Assembly: GCA_903928445.1 (NCBI GenBank)
Contig: CAIYRB010000181.1
Span: 1-64,000 of the forward strand
Origin: an uncultured Pseudomonadota bacterium
GTDB lineage: Bacteria; Bdellovibrionota_B; Oligoflexia; Oligoflexales; CAIYRB01
Direction of reading: 5' to 3'
Length of the DNA stretch: 64,000 nucleotides
The position numbers were made by a program, and so were the translations under genes. Each line of letters opens with the position of its first letter. Positions within the stretch are counted from its first letter, which is position 1. Of this stretch, positions 17,631-25,119 are shown in pieces. Under the pieces are notes generated by a model that was not told the origin of the DNA, did no database searches, and was given only the letters and a program-made list of their open reading frames with translations.

Positions 17631-18410
17631 TTAGATTGCTCCAGCCTGAGACAGCTGCTGGATAAATTGCCGGATCCTTAGTCTCACCTGGTCAGACGGA
17701 GTGACAAATTCAATGCCAAATCGATAGGACCTTAGTTGACGAATTTCATTTTCATCGCCAACTTTTACGCTCTCTTTAATCCGCTTAATCCAGCGGATTT
17801 CAACGGATAGGGACAGAGGCTCTTGAAGCGGTAGAATTAATTTTGCGCCGTCGTCGATGATGCCGCGCTTTAACAGAATCGATGACGAGGGAAAGCGTGA
17901 GACTGCGCATAGTCCGTCAAAACTTAGATCTGCTACCGGGAGGTACGAGGCGAGTGCGATCTGATGCGGATAAATTGGCTGGGTCGTTTGGTCGTCACCG
18001 CTTGGTCTCCACTTACTGAAGTCCAAATAGGCAGTCAACTCATCGGTACTTGTGAACCTAGCGTTCTTACGTCTTTCGATACTGATCAGCGAGGTGGGTA
18101 AGCTGATGGCCAGGCTGTTTTGCTCTCGCTCGAGGATGCGGGCCATGAACATGACCTTAGTTGCCATCATGATGAATTCGACTTGCACCTCGCGCTGGGC
18201 ACTTAAATGCACAAGGCCTTGTTCGGAGACATTGCTGATCCGCATGGTTGGAGGACTGGATGTTGCCGCCACTGCCGAAGCCCGTCCCTTGACCGAGACT
18301 GCCGTTGTTCCATTCAGTCGCACCATGACCGGCAAACTGGCCTCACAGATGCGCTGCAGGATTCGAAGTATCCGCTCGGGGTTGGAGATTTTTAGTCGGT
18401 TTTCGTTCAT
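17631..18410 (-). CDS. PilZ-domain protein (YcgR-like), probable c-di-GMP effector
   Basis: A 259-residue cytoplasmic protein with an N-terminal YcgR-like domain (about 1-110) and a PilZ-like C-terminal domain opening at about 112 with RRKNARF. This is close to the RxxxR c-di-GMP motif, followed about 50 residues later by ADLSFDGLCAV, matching the D/N-x-S-x-x-G motif. Such proteins bind cyclic di-GMP and control motility or polysaccharide output. The 5' end overlaps the O-antigen ligase gene by 68 bases in another frame. If that overlap is not real, an ATG further in (residue 29) would be the start. The context suggests regulation of envelope polysaccharide. Confidence 0.8.
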   Translation of the reverse strand: MNENRLKISNPERILRILQRICEASLPVMVRLNGTTAVSVKGRASAVAATSSPPTMRISNVSEQGLVHLSAQREVQVEFIMMATKVMFMARILEREQNSLAISLPTSLISIERRKNARFTSTDELTAYLDFSKWRPSGDDQTTQPIYPHQIALASYLPVADLSFDGLCAVSRFPSSSILLKRGIIDDGAKLILPLQEPLSLSVEIRWIKRIKESVKVGDENEIRQLRSYRFGIEFVTPSDQVRLRIRQFIQQLSQAGAI

Positions 18411-19731
18411 CGCATTCCGCTGCCTGCGTCGAAGTGTAAATGACCGCTGATTGCACCACCAACAGGCTTAAGAAGTACCAGAGGGCGTAAACGTAGGCTG
18501 AGTCTCTAAGATTATTCTGCATGAGGGAACAGAGGAAGAAACTAGAGGCGAGGTAACCGATCCCTTGAGCTCGTCCAAGTAGCGAAATCAACCGATGCCT
18601 AGCGACAAGCAAGCCACCAAACCATGCGACCAGGCCTATAAACCCAACGATGCCGGTGTCCGCTAGGTACTGGAGGACTAAATTATGGGCTGTATACATA
18701 TTATCATGGTAGCCGGCCGCAGTGTAGTATGTGCTAAGTGCATCATCTACTCCGACCATCGTGACTCCGAACCAAGGATGATCTAAAAACATCTGTAGGT
18801 GAATCCGCCAAAACACCAATCGTGGAAACCGCTCCAGGAGTGGCGTGGTCTGCGAAAAGAGCTCAGAAAACCTTGCGAGTACTGACCCTTCCAGCCAAAG
18901 CAGGGCGGCGACGAGGGTGCTTCCGCCGAGCAACCAGTAGCGAAGGCGAGACAGCCTTCGCCCTTCGCAAAGAAGCAGAGCACCCAAAAGAACCAGGAGT
19001 ACGAACCGTGATCCCGATATCAAAAGGGTCACCAGACAGACTAATGCAACCGCAGCCCAAAGCTTGCGATCCTGAACCTCTGGCCTTTGCTGGAGCCGCC
19101 AAGCTAAAGCGCACGCTGCGAGCAGGATCACCATGTGGTTATAGGCAAAGGTCAACGGGTGCCCCATAAACCCGGACACCCGGTAAACACCATACGCAAA
19201 TCGGTTGCTTCCAAGCACCGCGTTCCAACCATGGGTCCAATCAACACCAGTCCAGTGTTGCAGGGCACAATAGCAGAATTGCACCACCAGCCAGGCTAAA
19301 AAATATGGAGCCACCCGCCGTGGATTCCAACCGAGTCGGACTGCAACGATCGTCGCGGCCGAGACGACGTACCATAGCAGACCAACCTTGGTCGCGGTGT
19401 GAGACCAGACCGAGAGCGTGCGTCCTAATGGATAGACCCAAGGTGACCAAGCGTAACCAAGGAGTGCCGCCGCTAGGTGGCAGAGCACTAAAATCAAGAC
19501 GCCCCAATGGATCGGCTTGATTCCCGCGGCGATCACTCGCATGAGGTCGTGATCCGGGGCGCCGACGGGTGGCAAGTGGCTTTCTCCGAGGAGTGCGAGT
19601 CGCCAACGTCCCTTGGTCAGGAGCCAAATTAATAAACAAAAGCTCATGACATAGCCGGCAAACACCGGCAGGGTCGTCGCAATCGCTGCGAGCGTGAACA
19701 TGAGTGGCACGGCCACCGACTTTTTTTTCAC
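18343..19731 (-). CDS. O-antigen ligase / polymerase (Wzy_C family) membrane protein
   Basis: A 462-residue polytopic inner-membrane protein with about 10-12 hydrophobic segments. The large periplasmic loop contains the family signature around HPWFGVTMVGVDD and YTAHNLVLQYLADTG, where the conserved His sits. This domain occurs in WaaL O-antigen ligases and in O-antigen or exopolysaccharide polymerases; the two cannot be told apart by sequence reading. The C-terminal 40 residues are hydrophilic and overlap the PilZ gene. It heads an operon with PilZ, TPR and LysM genes. No glycosyltransferases lie next to it. Confidence 0.85.
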   Translation of the reverse strand: MKKKSVAVPLMFTLAAIATTLPVFAGYVMSFCLLIWLLTKGRWRLALLGESHLPPVGAPDHDLMRVIAAGIKPIHWGVLILVLCHLAAALLGYAWSPWVYPLGRTLSVWSHTATKVGLLWYVVSAATIVAVRLGWNPRRVAPYFLAWLVVQFCYCALQHWTGVDWTHGWNAVLGSNRFAYGVYRVSGFMGHPLTFAYNHMVILLAACALAWRLQQRPEVQDRKLWAAVALVCLVTLLISGSRFVLLVLLGALLLCEGRRLSRLRYWLLGGSTLVAALLWLEGSVLARFSELFSQTTPLLERFPRLVFWRIHLQMFLDHPWFGVTMVGVDDALSTYYTAAGYHDNMYTAHNLVLQYLADTGIVGFIGLVAWFGGLLVARHRLISLLGRAQGIGYLASSFFLCSLMQNNLRDSAYVYALWYFLSLLVVQSAVIYTSTQAAECDERKPTKNLQPRADTSNPAAHL

Positions 19732-19901
19732 GTTGCGCCCCTTCTAGCGTAGCCTGGCCTCACCTCTATTATCTCAAATATTCCTTTTTTTTCAAAGACC
19801 TATAGTGCATGGGTCGGTTTCTGCTTGGGGTTGTGTCGTCGCGCCTGGCAGCATGGTTGTGAATGACCTTAAGGCGCTGGCTTGGAGAAAGGGAGAGGGG
19901 A

Positions 19902-20558
19902 ATGTCAATCCATGCTATGCAATTGAGGTGTGTCACAGAAACTCCTGCCTTAAGGAGGCAAACTCTGGTGTCAATCTATCGGGTGGCCCTGTTAAGTGTC
20001 ATGATTGCAGCCCTAGCTCCTGCCGCTCAGGCCGCCAGCAGTGGTTCGACTGAACCCAATCCATTTCGCAAAACCTATGTCCAACTTGGGGTCGCTCGCA
20101 ACGTCCCAGAGGGCCGTACTCAGAGCACCCTTGCTCCAGGTACGATGCAGCTTTTTTTTGCCTATATGCACAATGTCAACACCCAGTGGATGATGTCCCT
20201 CGGGGCCGGATTAAAAACTTTCGATCGGCCAGTCGCGGATCCGCCACCGCCGAGTAAAACCCTAGCCATATGGACCCTAGCGCACACGACTTATTATGTG
20301 CTGCGCCTCAGCCATCCGACCTACCTTTTAGTCGGCCCAAAACTCCTTTACCTACTGCCTACCCTTGTCGGGAAGCTGCCGCCGCAGCGCGACCATGTCT
20401 TCGACTCCGAGATAGGTGCAGGTCTTAGCGCTGAGTTGATCCAAGGCATGAGCGATCGCTGGTTTTTGTCGCTGCACTGCGAGCGGTGGCGTGGCGTCAA
20501 GACATCGCGGTTAGCGGGGTTTGAGGTCAGTATAGGCGCGATGGTCGCGTTGGATTAG
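19902..20558 (+). CDS. Small secreted barrel-like protein, unknown
   Basis: The start at 19902 is chosen because GGGAG lies six bases upstream; the open frame runs 13 codons further without a ribosome site. The 218-residue product has an extended N-region, then a signal core (VSIYRVALLSVMIAALAPAAQA). The mature part alternates hydrophobic and polar residues with Gly/aromatic turns (MQLFFAYMHNVNTQWMMSLGAGL, here split for brevity at the Trp). It ends GFEVSIGAMVALD. This suggests a small outer-membrane beta-barrel. No family is recognised. It converges on the EEP-fold gene with only 19 bases between. Confidence 0.65.
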   Translation: MSIHAMQLRCVTETPALRRQTLVSIYRVALLSVMIAALAPAAQAASSGSTEPNPFRKTYVQLGVARNVPEGRTQSTLAPGTMQLFFAYMHNVNTQWMMSLGAGLKTFDRPVADPPPPSKTLAIWTLAHTTYYVLRLSHPTYLLVGPKLLYLLPTLVGKLPPQRDHVFDSEIGAGLSAELIQGMSDRWFLSLHCERWRGVKTSRLAGFEVSIGAMVALD

Positions 20559-20577
20559 CCTCGATGCGAGGGTCCAG

Positions 20578-21594
20578 CTAAAGCTCGCCAAGGCCTAGCT
20601 GAGCGTCGCTACACCGCCCAAGTCGCACCTGTGAGCGCCAACCAAAACGCTTCGTTGGCCATAATCGCTCGAGCCCAAATTCGAGCCCGTATTGATTGTG
20701 ATTGGCGAAGTCCTCAAAAGCCCGCGAGCTGGAGTAAACATTCGCGCTTCGGTGCACCAGAATTTTATCGACCCGAGTTGGTGTCTCCTCGCCGACCGTG
20801 GCCATGAATAGGTCATTGACTGGCGTTGCAGTGAAGCAGTGTCCGGCTTGTTGACAGAAACCCTGGGACGAGTCCTTTAGTTGCAATACTTGCATGAACT
20901 CACCGAAGCGCTCATTGCTATCATCCCCAGGTAGTAAACCCGCGATGATCAGGCGCTTGGCGCAGAGATGATCCTGCACTAGTTTGGCCGTGAGACGCTC
21001 ACGGAGAAACCCGTACCAAATCAGGCTGCCTGGACCAGCCTCCGGCAGTTGCACATTAAGCACGATAATCGGCTGATCTTCATAGTCGATGGTCGCTAGC
21101 ATCGCATAGCCGCCACTGCCCATCGCCCATGTCTCCCGCTTGCCGTCGCCAGAAGGCAGGAACTTGAGCGGAAACCCAGCGGCTACAGCCGCCTGTTCTG
21201 TCTCTTGGGTGTCGGCATACTCCTGAACCTGCTGTTGTCGCCAATCGTAGGCGGCGAGTGCGCCGGCCTGAAGAATGCTTTTGTCAGACTCGGCGGTGTT
21301 GCCAATCCGTTGCATGGCTTCTTGCAAAATCAGCAGATCTGGTTTGGTGTCGCGCAGATCTTGATCGATCATGGCTAGGCGATCACGGCGAAAAATCCAG
21401 TCGCCCTTCCAGTTCTTTGTGGTCAGACGCGACGGCGCGCGTTGATTGAACAGGCTGATCGTTTCGATGGCCAGCGGTCGTGTGTCATAGGTGGGGGAGC
21501 GCCGTAACCAGTCGGTGACACAGGAACTCAATGCCGCAGCTGCCGAGATTGCGCCTAGTGCAAGTGCCCAACGCAACCTATCAGGCCTCAACAC
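20578..21594 (-). CDS. Lipoprotein of the endonuclease/exonuclease/phosphatase fold, catalytic motifs degraded
   Basis: A signal with lipobox LSSC is followed by a 300-residue domain whose order of elements matches the EEP (DNase I-like) superfamily: an Asn-containing first strand (SLFNQRAP), LLILQEAMQ, a middle strand IIVLNVQLPE, and RVDKILVH near the end. Several catalytic signatures are altered. The usual N-x-H-L is NVQL, GD[FL]N is AGLLPGDD, and SDH is ANH. It may bind without cleaving, or be a diverged enzyme. Its start overlaps the acyl-CoA dehydrogenase stop by seven bases. The substrate cannot be guessed. Confidence 0.65.
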   Translation of the reverse strand: MLRPDRLRWALALGAISAAAALSSCVTDWLRRSPTYDTRPLAIETISLFNQRAPSRLTTKNWKGDWIFRRDRLAMIDQDLRDTKPDLLILQEAMQRIGNTAESDKSILQAGALAAYDWRQQQVQEYADTQETEQAAVAAGFPLKFLPSGDGKRETWAMGSGGYAMLATIDYEDQPIIVLNVQLPEAGPGSLIWYGFLRERLTAKLVQDHLCAKRLIIAGLLPGDDSNERFGEFMQVLQLKDSSQGFCQQAGHCFTATPVNDLFMATVGEETPTRVDKILVHRSANVYSSSRAFEDFANHNQYGLEFGLERLWPTKRFGWRSQVRLGRCSDAQLGLGEL

Positions 21595-22748
21595 CCTAAA
21601 TAGCGGGCGATCACCAAGCGCTGGATCTCGCTCGTCCCCTCACCGATTCGCAGCAGTGCGGCATCCCGGTAGAACCGCTCGATGGGGTATTCCTTCATCA
21701 AGCCGTAGCCGCCAAACGTCTGTTGCCCTTCCCTGGCGCAGTATTCAGCGACTTCCGAACAATACAGCTTGGCCATCGCTGCTTCTTTTTGGAACGACTG
21801 GTGACTTTGTTTCAACCAGGCGGCCTTATATAAAAGGCACTCAGCGGCTTCAATCCGCGTCGCCATCTCGGCCAACTTGAAGCCGACGGCCTGGTGCTGT
21901 GCGATCGGTTTACCAAAGGTGCGCCGCTCCTGGGCATACTTCAGAGTCACCGCAAACGCGCCTTTGGCCAAGCCTAGGCCCATTGCGCCGATCGATAGAC
22001 GGCCGTTGTCGAGCGTCTCCATCATGATTTTGAAGCCTTGGCCGCGACTGCCGAGGAGGTTGGCAGCAGGAACTCGAACCTGATCAAAATAGAGCTCACC
22101 GGTGTTGGATGCTCGCCACATCATCTTTCCATGCATGACCTTAGCACTAAGGCCTGGCGTTCCAGCCGGGACGATAAAACAGGATAGCTCGGCCCTGCCG
22201 TCGGCTTTGCGGCCGGTGACCGCCTGTACGGTGATGCCCTTAGTCAATGTGCTAGCGCTATTGGTGATCCAGACTTTGCTACCGTTAATCACCCATTCGC
22301 CGCGCTCAGTGTCGAAAGCTGCGGTGGTTTTGCTCGACTGCGCATCGCTACCGGCTTCGGCCTCAGTCAGGCCGAAGGCCCACAGGCCCTCACCGGTGCA
22401 CAGGCCGGGCAGGTGTTGGCGCTTTTGCTCTTCGTTGCCAAAGTAGTAGAGCGGACCGGCCCCAAGGCTATTGTGGGCGGCAATCGTGGCGGCTTGTGAA
22501 CCATCAACCCGGGCCAGCTCTTCGACGGCGACGACGTAGGAGAGGTAATCCATTCCCTGGCCGCCGTACTCCGGGGCGACGATGGTCCCGAACAAGCCTA
22601 GCTGTCCCATTCCCTTGGTCAATTCCGGGGAAAACTCTTCGTCTTCGTCAAGCTGGCGGGCTTTTGGTGCTATTTCAGTCGTGGCAAATTGACGGACCGT
22701 TTGCCGCATCATTGCCAAATCGTCGCTATCTTTGAACTCATAAGCCAT
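21588..22748 (-). CDS. Acyl-CoA dehydrogenase
   Basis: FAD enzyme that introduces the alpha-beta double bond in acyl-CoA, passing electrons to ETF. Family signatures are FGLTEAEAGSDAQS, the flavin region TGELYFDQVRVPAANLLG, and the C-terminal EYPIERFYRDAALLRIGEG with TSEIQ. The 386-residue length is standard. The ATG at 22748 (MAYEFKDSDD) follows GAGG at nine bases. The short- or branched-chain class fits (catalytic Glu in IGEGTSEIQ), but chain length cannot be assigned. It is translationally coupled to the EEP-fold lipoprotein gene, an unexpected partner. No other beta-oxidation gene lies in the window. Confidence 0.93.
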   Translation of the reverse strand: MAYEFKDSDDLAMMRQTVRQFATTEIAPKARQLDEDEEFSPELTKGMGQLGLFGTIVAPEYGGQGMDYLSYVVAVEELARVDGSQAATIAAHNSLGAGPLYYFGNEEQKRQHLPGLCTGEGLWAFGLTEAEAGSDAQSSKTTAAFDTERGEWVINGSKVWITNSASTLTKGITVQAVTGRKADGRAELSCFIVPAGTPGLSAKVMHGKMMWRASNTGELYFDQVRVPAANLLGSRGQGFKIMMETLDNGRLSIGAMGLGLAKGAFAVTLKYAQERRTFGKPIAQHQAVGFKLAEMATRIEAAECLLYKAAWLKQSHQSFQKEAAMAKLYCSEVAEYCAREGQQTFGGYGLMKEYPIERFYRDAALLRIGEGTSEIQRLVIARYLGC

Positions 22749-22852
22749 GATCAATACCCTCGAAGTCTAGGCTGCCAACAGGTTATACACGGGCGACCAG
22801 ACTGCAGAAAGAGACAATCAATAGACTGACCCGCCTGTCGCCGTCTAGAATA

Positions 22853-23866
22853 GTGGCCGTGCAAAAGCCGGCCATACCACCCCATATCATCGCTAGCGAC
22901 TATCGCAAGATCGGCCCGCCGCTTCGGCCAGAGGCAGACGGACTCCGCGTCGATGGGTTCTTAGCCAAGGAATTCCCTTTTTATGGCCGCGCTCTTTGGA
23001 AAAAGGCCTGTGCCGCTGGCCACCTGTTGATCAATGGCACGCCCTGTCGCGCCTCACACCGCTTGCGTGGGGGCGACCAAATCGCCATCTATCGGCCGGC
23101 TGATGGCGAGCCAGAGGTCGATGACCGTGTCGAGGAGCTCGCGTGTAGCGGCGGCATCCTGGCCTTGTACAAGCCAGGCAATTTACCCATGCACGAGGGC
23201 GGCCCGTTCCGTCGTAATACTTTTGCCGCAGTGGTTGCAGAGCGCTTTGGAGCGCAGTGGCATCCCGTGCATCGGCTCGACCGAGAGACCAGCGGCGTGG
23301 TCATCTGTGCCGGGACGCCTGAGCTACGCCATAAGCTCTGTTTGGCCTTTGAAACAAGGCGGGTCCACAAGCGTTACCTGGCCATTTGCCAGGGGCGCAC
23401 GGATTGGGACAGCATCACCGTGGATCAGCCCCTGCTCCTGGACCCGCAGTCGGAGCGACCGCGCTACCATGTCCGACCAGACGGAGCTAAAAGCCGAACG
23501 GCCTTTACGGTCCTCGAGCGAAGCCGCGACGCGACCCTCATCGAGGCTGTTCCGCTTAGCGGTCGGACCAATCAAATTCGCGTTCACCTTGATTGGTGTG
23601 GTCACCCTTTGGTCGGAGATAAGCTCTATCATCTCAATCCCGAGGTCTATCCCGCCTATCATCGCTTCGGCGACACGCCAGCCGTCCGAGCCCTGGCTGG
23701 GTTTAGCCGTCACGCCCTGCATGCAACCAGCATCGGTCTGCAGCACCCTGAGAGCGGGCGAGAGTTTAGCGTTGAGTCGGTTTTGCCGGAGGACTTAACC
23801 AGGCTCTGGTTCCGGCTCATCGATGCACAGGTCGTCGCAGCTCATGGGAGCAGCGAGCTGCCCTAG
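22853..23866 (+). CDS. RluA-family 23S rRNA/tRNA pseudouridine synthase
   Basis: The N-terminal S4-like RNA-binding region (about 25-80: RVDGFLAKEFPFYGRALWKK) precedes the catalytic domain. The catalytic Asp lies in HRLDRETSGVV, and the second motif is SGRTNQIRVHLDWCGHPLVGD. It converts uridine to pseudouridine in RNA; the site cannot be deduced, so no Rlu letter is given. The start is GTG at 22853 or GTG at 22859. Its 3' end overlaps the convergent rsgA gene by 72 bases, so both C-termini are coded on the same DNA. Length 337 is normal. Confidence 0.92.
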   Translation: MAVQKPAIPPHIIASDYRKIGPPLRPEADGLRVDGFLAKEFPFYGRALWKKACAAGHLLINGTPCRASHRLRGGDQIAIYRPADGEPEVDDRVEELACSGGILALYKPGNLPMHEGGPFRRNTFAAVVAERFGAQWHPVHRLDRETSGVVICAGTPELRHKLCLAFETRRVHKRYLAICQGRTDWDSITVDQPLLLDPQSERPRYHVRPDGAKSRTAFTVLERSRDATLIEAVPLSGRTNQIRVHLDWCGHPLVGDKLYHLNPEVYPAYHRFGDTPAVRALAGFSRHALHATSIGLQHPESGREFSVESVLPEDLTRLWFRLIDAQVVAAHGSSELP

Positions 23867-25111
23867 CTCGCGAATCGCTTGTTCATTGAGCAGCAGATCG
23901 CGAATATCGCGCTCGTCTGGTTGCAGGTCTCGGATATCTCGCTCATCCAGTGGCAAGTCTCTGATGCGGCCTTCACGACCGGTCGCGCCAAGGAGAATTC
24001 CTAGGTACGATTTATAGCGCCAGCGCGAGATCGTGCCAGCTGCGACAGCAGCGAGGACCTTGCAGTCCGGCTCGTCCATATGCCGACACTCGCGGTATTT
24101 GCACTTGCCCAGCAGCGGACGGAACTCGACAAAGCAGTGACTCAGTTCGATCGCCGTCTTCTCTTCGAAGGTGAACGAACGGATTCCCGGCGTATCGATG
24201 ACATAACCACCAGTCCCTAATTTAATGAAGCTAGCAAAGGAGGTCGTGTGCCGCCCTTTGTAAAAGATGTTGTCGTCCTCTTCCACCGTCTGAATGATCT
24301 CTGGCTTGAATAGATTGACCAACGACGATTTGCCGACGCCTGAATGCCCTGATAATAGGGTGATTTTCCCTTCTAGTAGGGCCTTTAGGCGGACGATCTC
24401 AGGATGCTGCCTGGCGGTATCAGCGTTCGCCTGCACCGTCACGACTTGGTAGCCCAGCCCACGGTACAGGGCAACCATCGCTTCGGCCTCGCGTATATCC
24501 TCGGGTCTGCCCTCTTCGGTCAGGAGGTCCAATTTATTCAGTACGATGATGGCATCGACGGCTTCACTCTCAGCAAGGACCAGGTAGCGGTCGATCAGTC
24601 CCCATTTGACCTTTGGGCTAAGAAAGCTCGCGACGATGAGGACCTGGTCCATATTCGTTGCGAGTACATGTTCGCGGGAGGCGGTTTGCGGGTCGAGACG
24701 AGCGATGCGCGAGCGCCTGGGGGTTCGATGCTGAATTACGCACTTTGGTAGGTCGCTAGCGACCTTGACCAACTTTTCGCGATCGGGGACGCACAAGACT
24801 CGGTCGCCGACGGCGATAAAATTTCGCTCCAAGCGGTCGGAAACGAGAAACCGGCGAGCCACCTCTGCCAACCAAACATCGCGAGTATCCACCGCGTTGA
24901 CCTCGTGCTCCGTCGAGATAAAGGCGTAGCGCTTATGGACCTCGACGACTCGAGCGGCAAAGGCTCCGTCGTCGCCGCCGACAGCCCACTTCACCTCGGG
25001 GCGTTCGAAGGTTTCGCCTTTGCTCACCGCATGCGTCTTCTTCTGGGACTTCTTGCGGATTTTACCGACCTTTTCCAGAAGATCGGTATCCCTGCTATGC
25101 CAACGAGCCAT
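23795..25111 (-). CDS. rsgA: Ribosome small-subunit-dependent GTPase RsgA with a repeat tail
   Basis: A circularly permuted GTPase that checks 30S maturation. The motifs occur in the permuted order G4 NKLD, G1 GHSGVGKSSLVN and G3 DTPGIRSF. The C-terminal zinc knuckle is CKYRECRHMDEPDC. The start at 25111 (MARWHSRDTD) lies eight bases after plsB. The open frame extends into plsB, but the extra 48 residues do not belong to the family. The protein has 438 residues, longer than the usual 300-350. The excess is a C-terminal tail with three 10-residue units IRDL(x)2DERD and an acidic Pro-Glu end. It converges on and overlaps the pseudouridine synthase gene. Confidence 0.93.
   Translation of the reverse strand: MARWHSRDTDLLEKVGKIRKKSQKKTHAVSKGETFERPEVKWAVGGDDGAFAARVVEVHKRYAFISTEHEVNAVDTRDVWLAEVARRFLVSDRLERNFIAVGDRVLCVPDREKLVKVASDLPKCVIQHRTPRRSRIARLDPQTASREHVLATNMDQVLIVASFLSPKVKWGLIDRYLVLAESEAVDAIIVLNKLDLLTEEGRPEDIREAEAMVALYRGLGYQVVTVQANADTARQHPEIVRLKALLEGKITLLSGHSGVGKSSLVNLFKPEIIQTVEEDDNIFYKGRHTTSFASFIKLGTGGYVIDTPGIRSFTFEEKTAIELSHCFVEFRPLLGKCKYRECRHMDEPDCKVLAAVAAGTISRWRYKSYLGILLGATGREGRIRDLPLDERDIRDLQPDERDIRDLLLNEQAIRELGQLAAPMSCDDLCIDEPEPEPG
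23876..23965 (-). repeat. Three 30-base tandem units in the rsgA tail
   Basis: The units encode IRDLPLDERD, IRDLQPDERD and IRDLLLNEQA, followed by a partial IRELG. The DNA is similar but not identical between copies, suggesting an old in-frame duplication. Confidence 0.8.
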
Positions 25112-25119
25112 GGGCTTAT

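Noticed and set aside
23034-23798. 254-codon open frame on the plus strand
   Set aside because: Alternative-frame shadow inside the RluA-family gene, whose catalytic motifs are intact.
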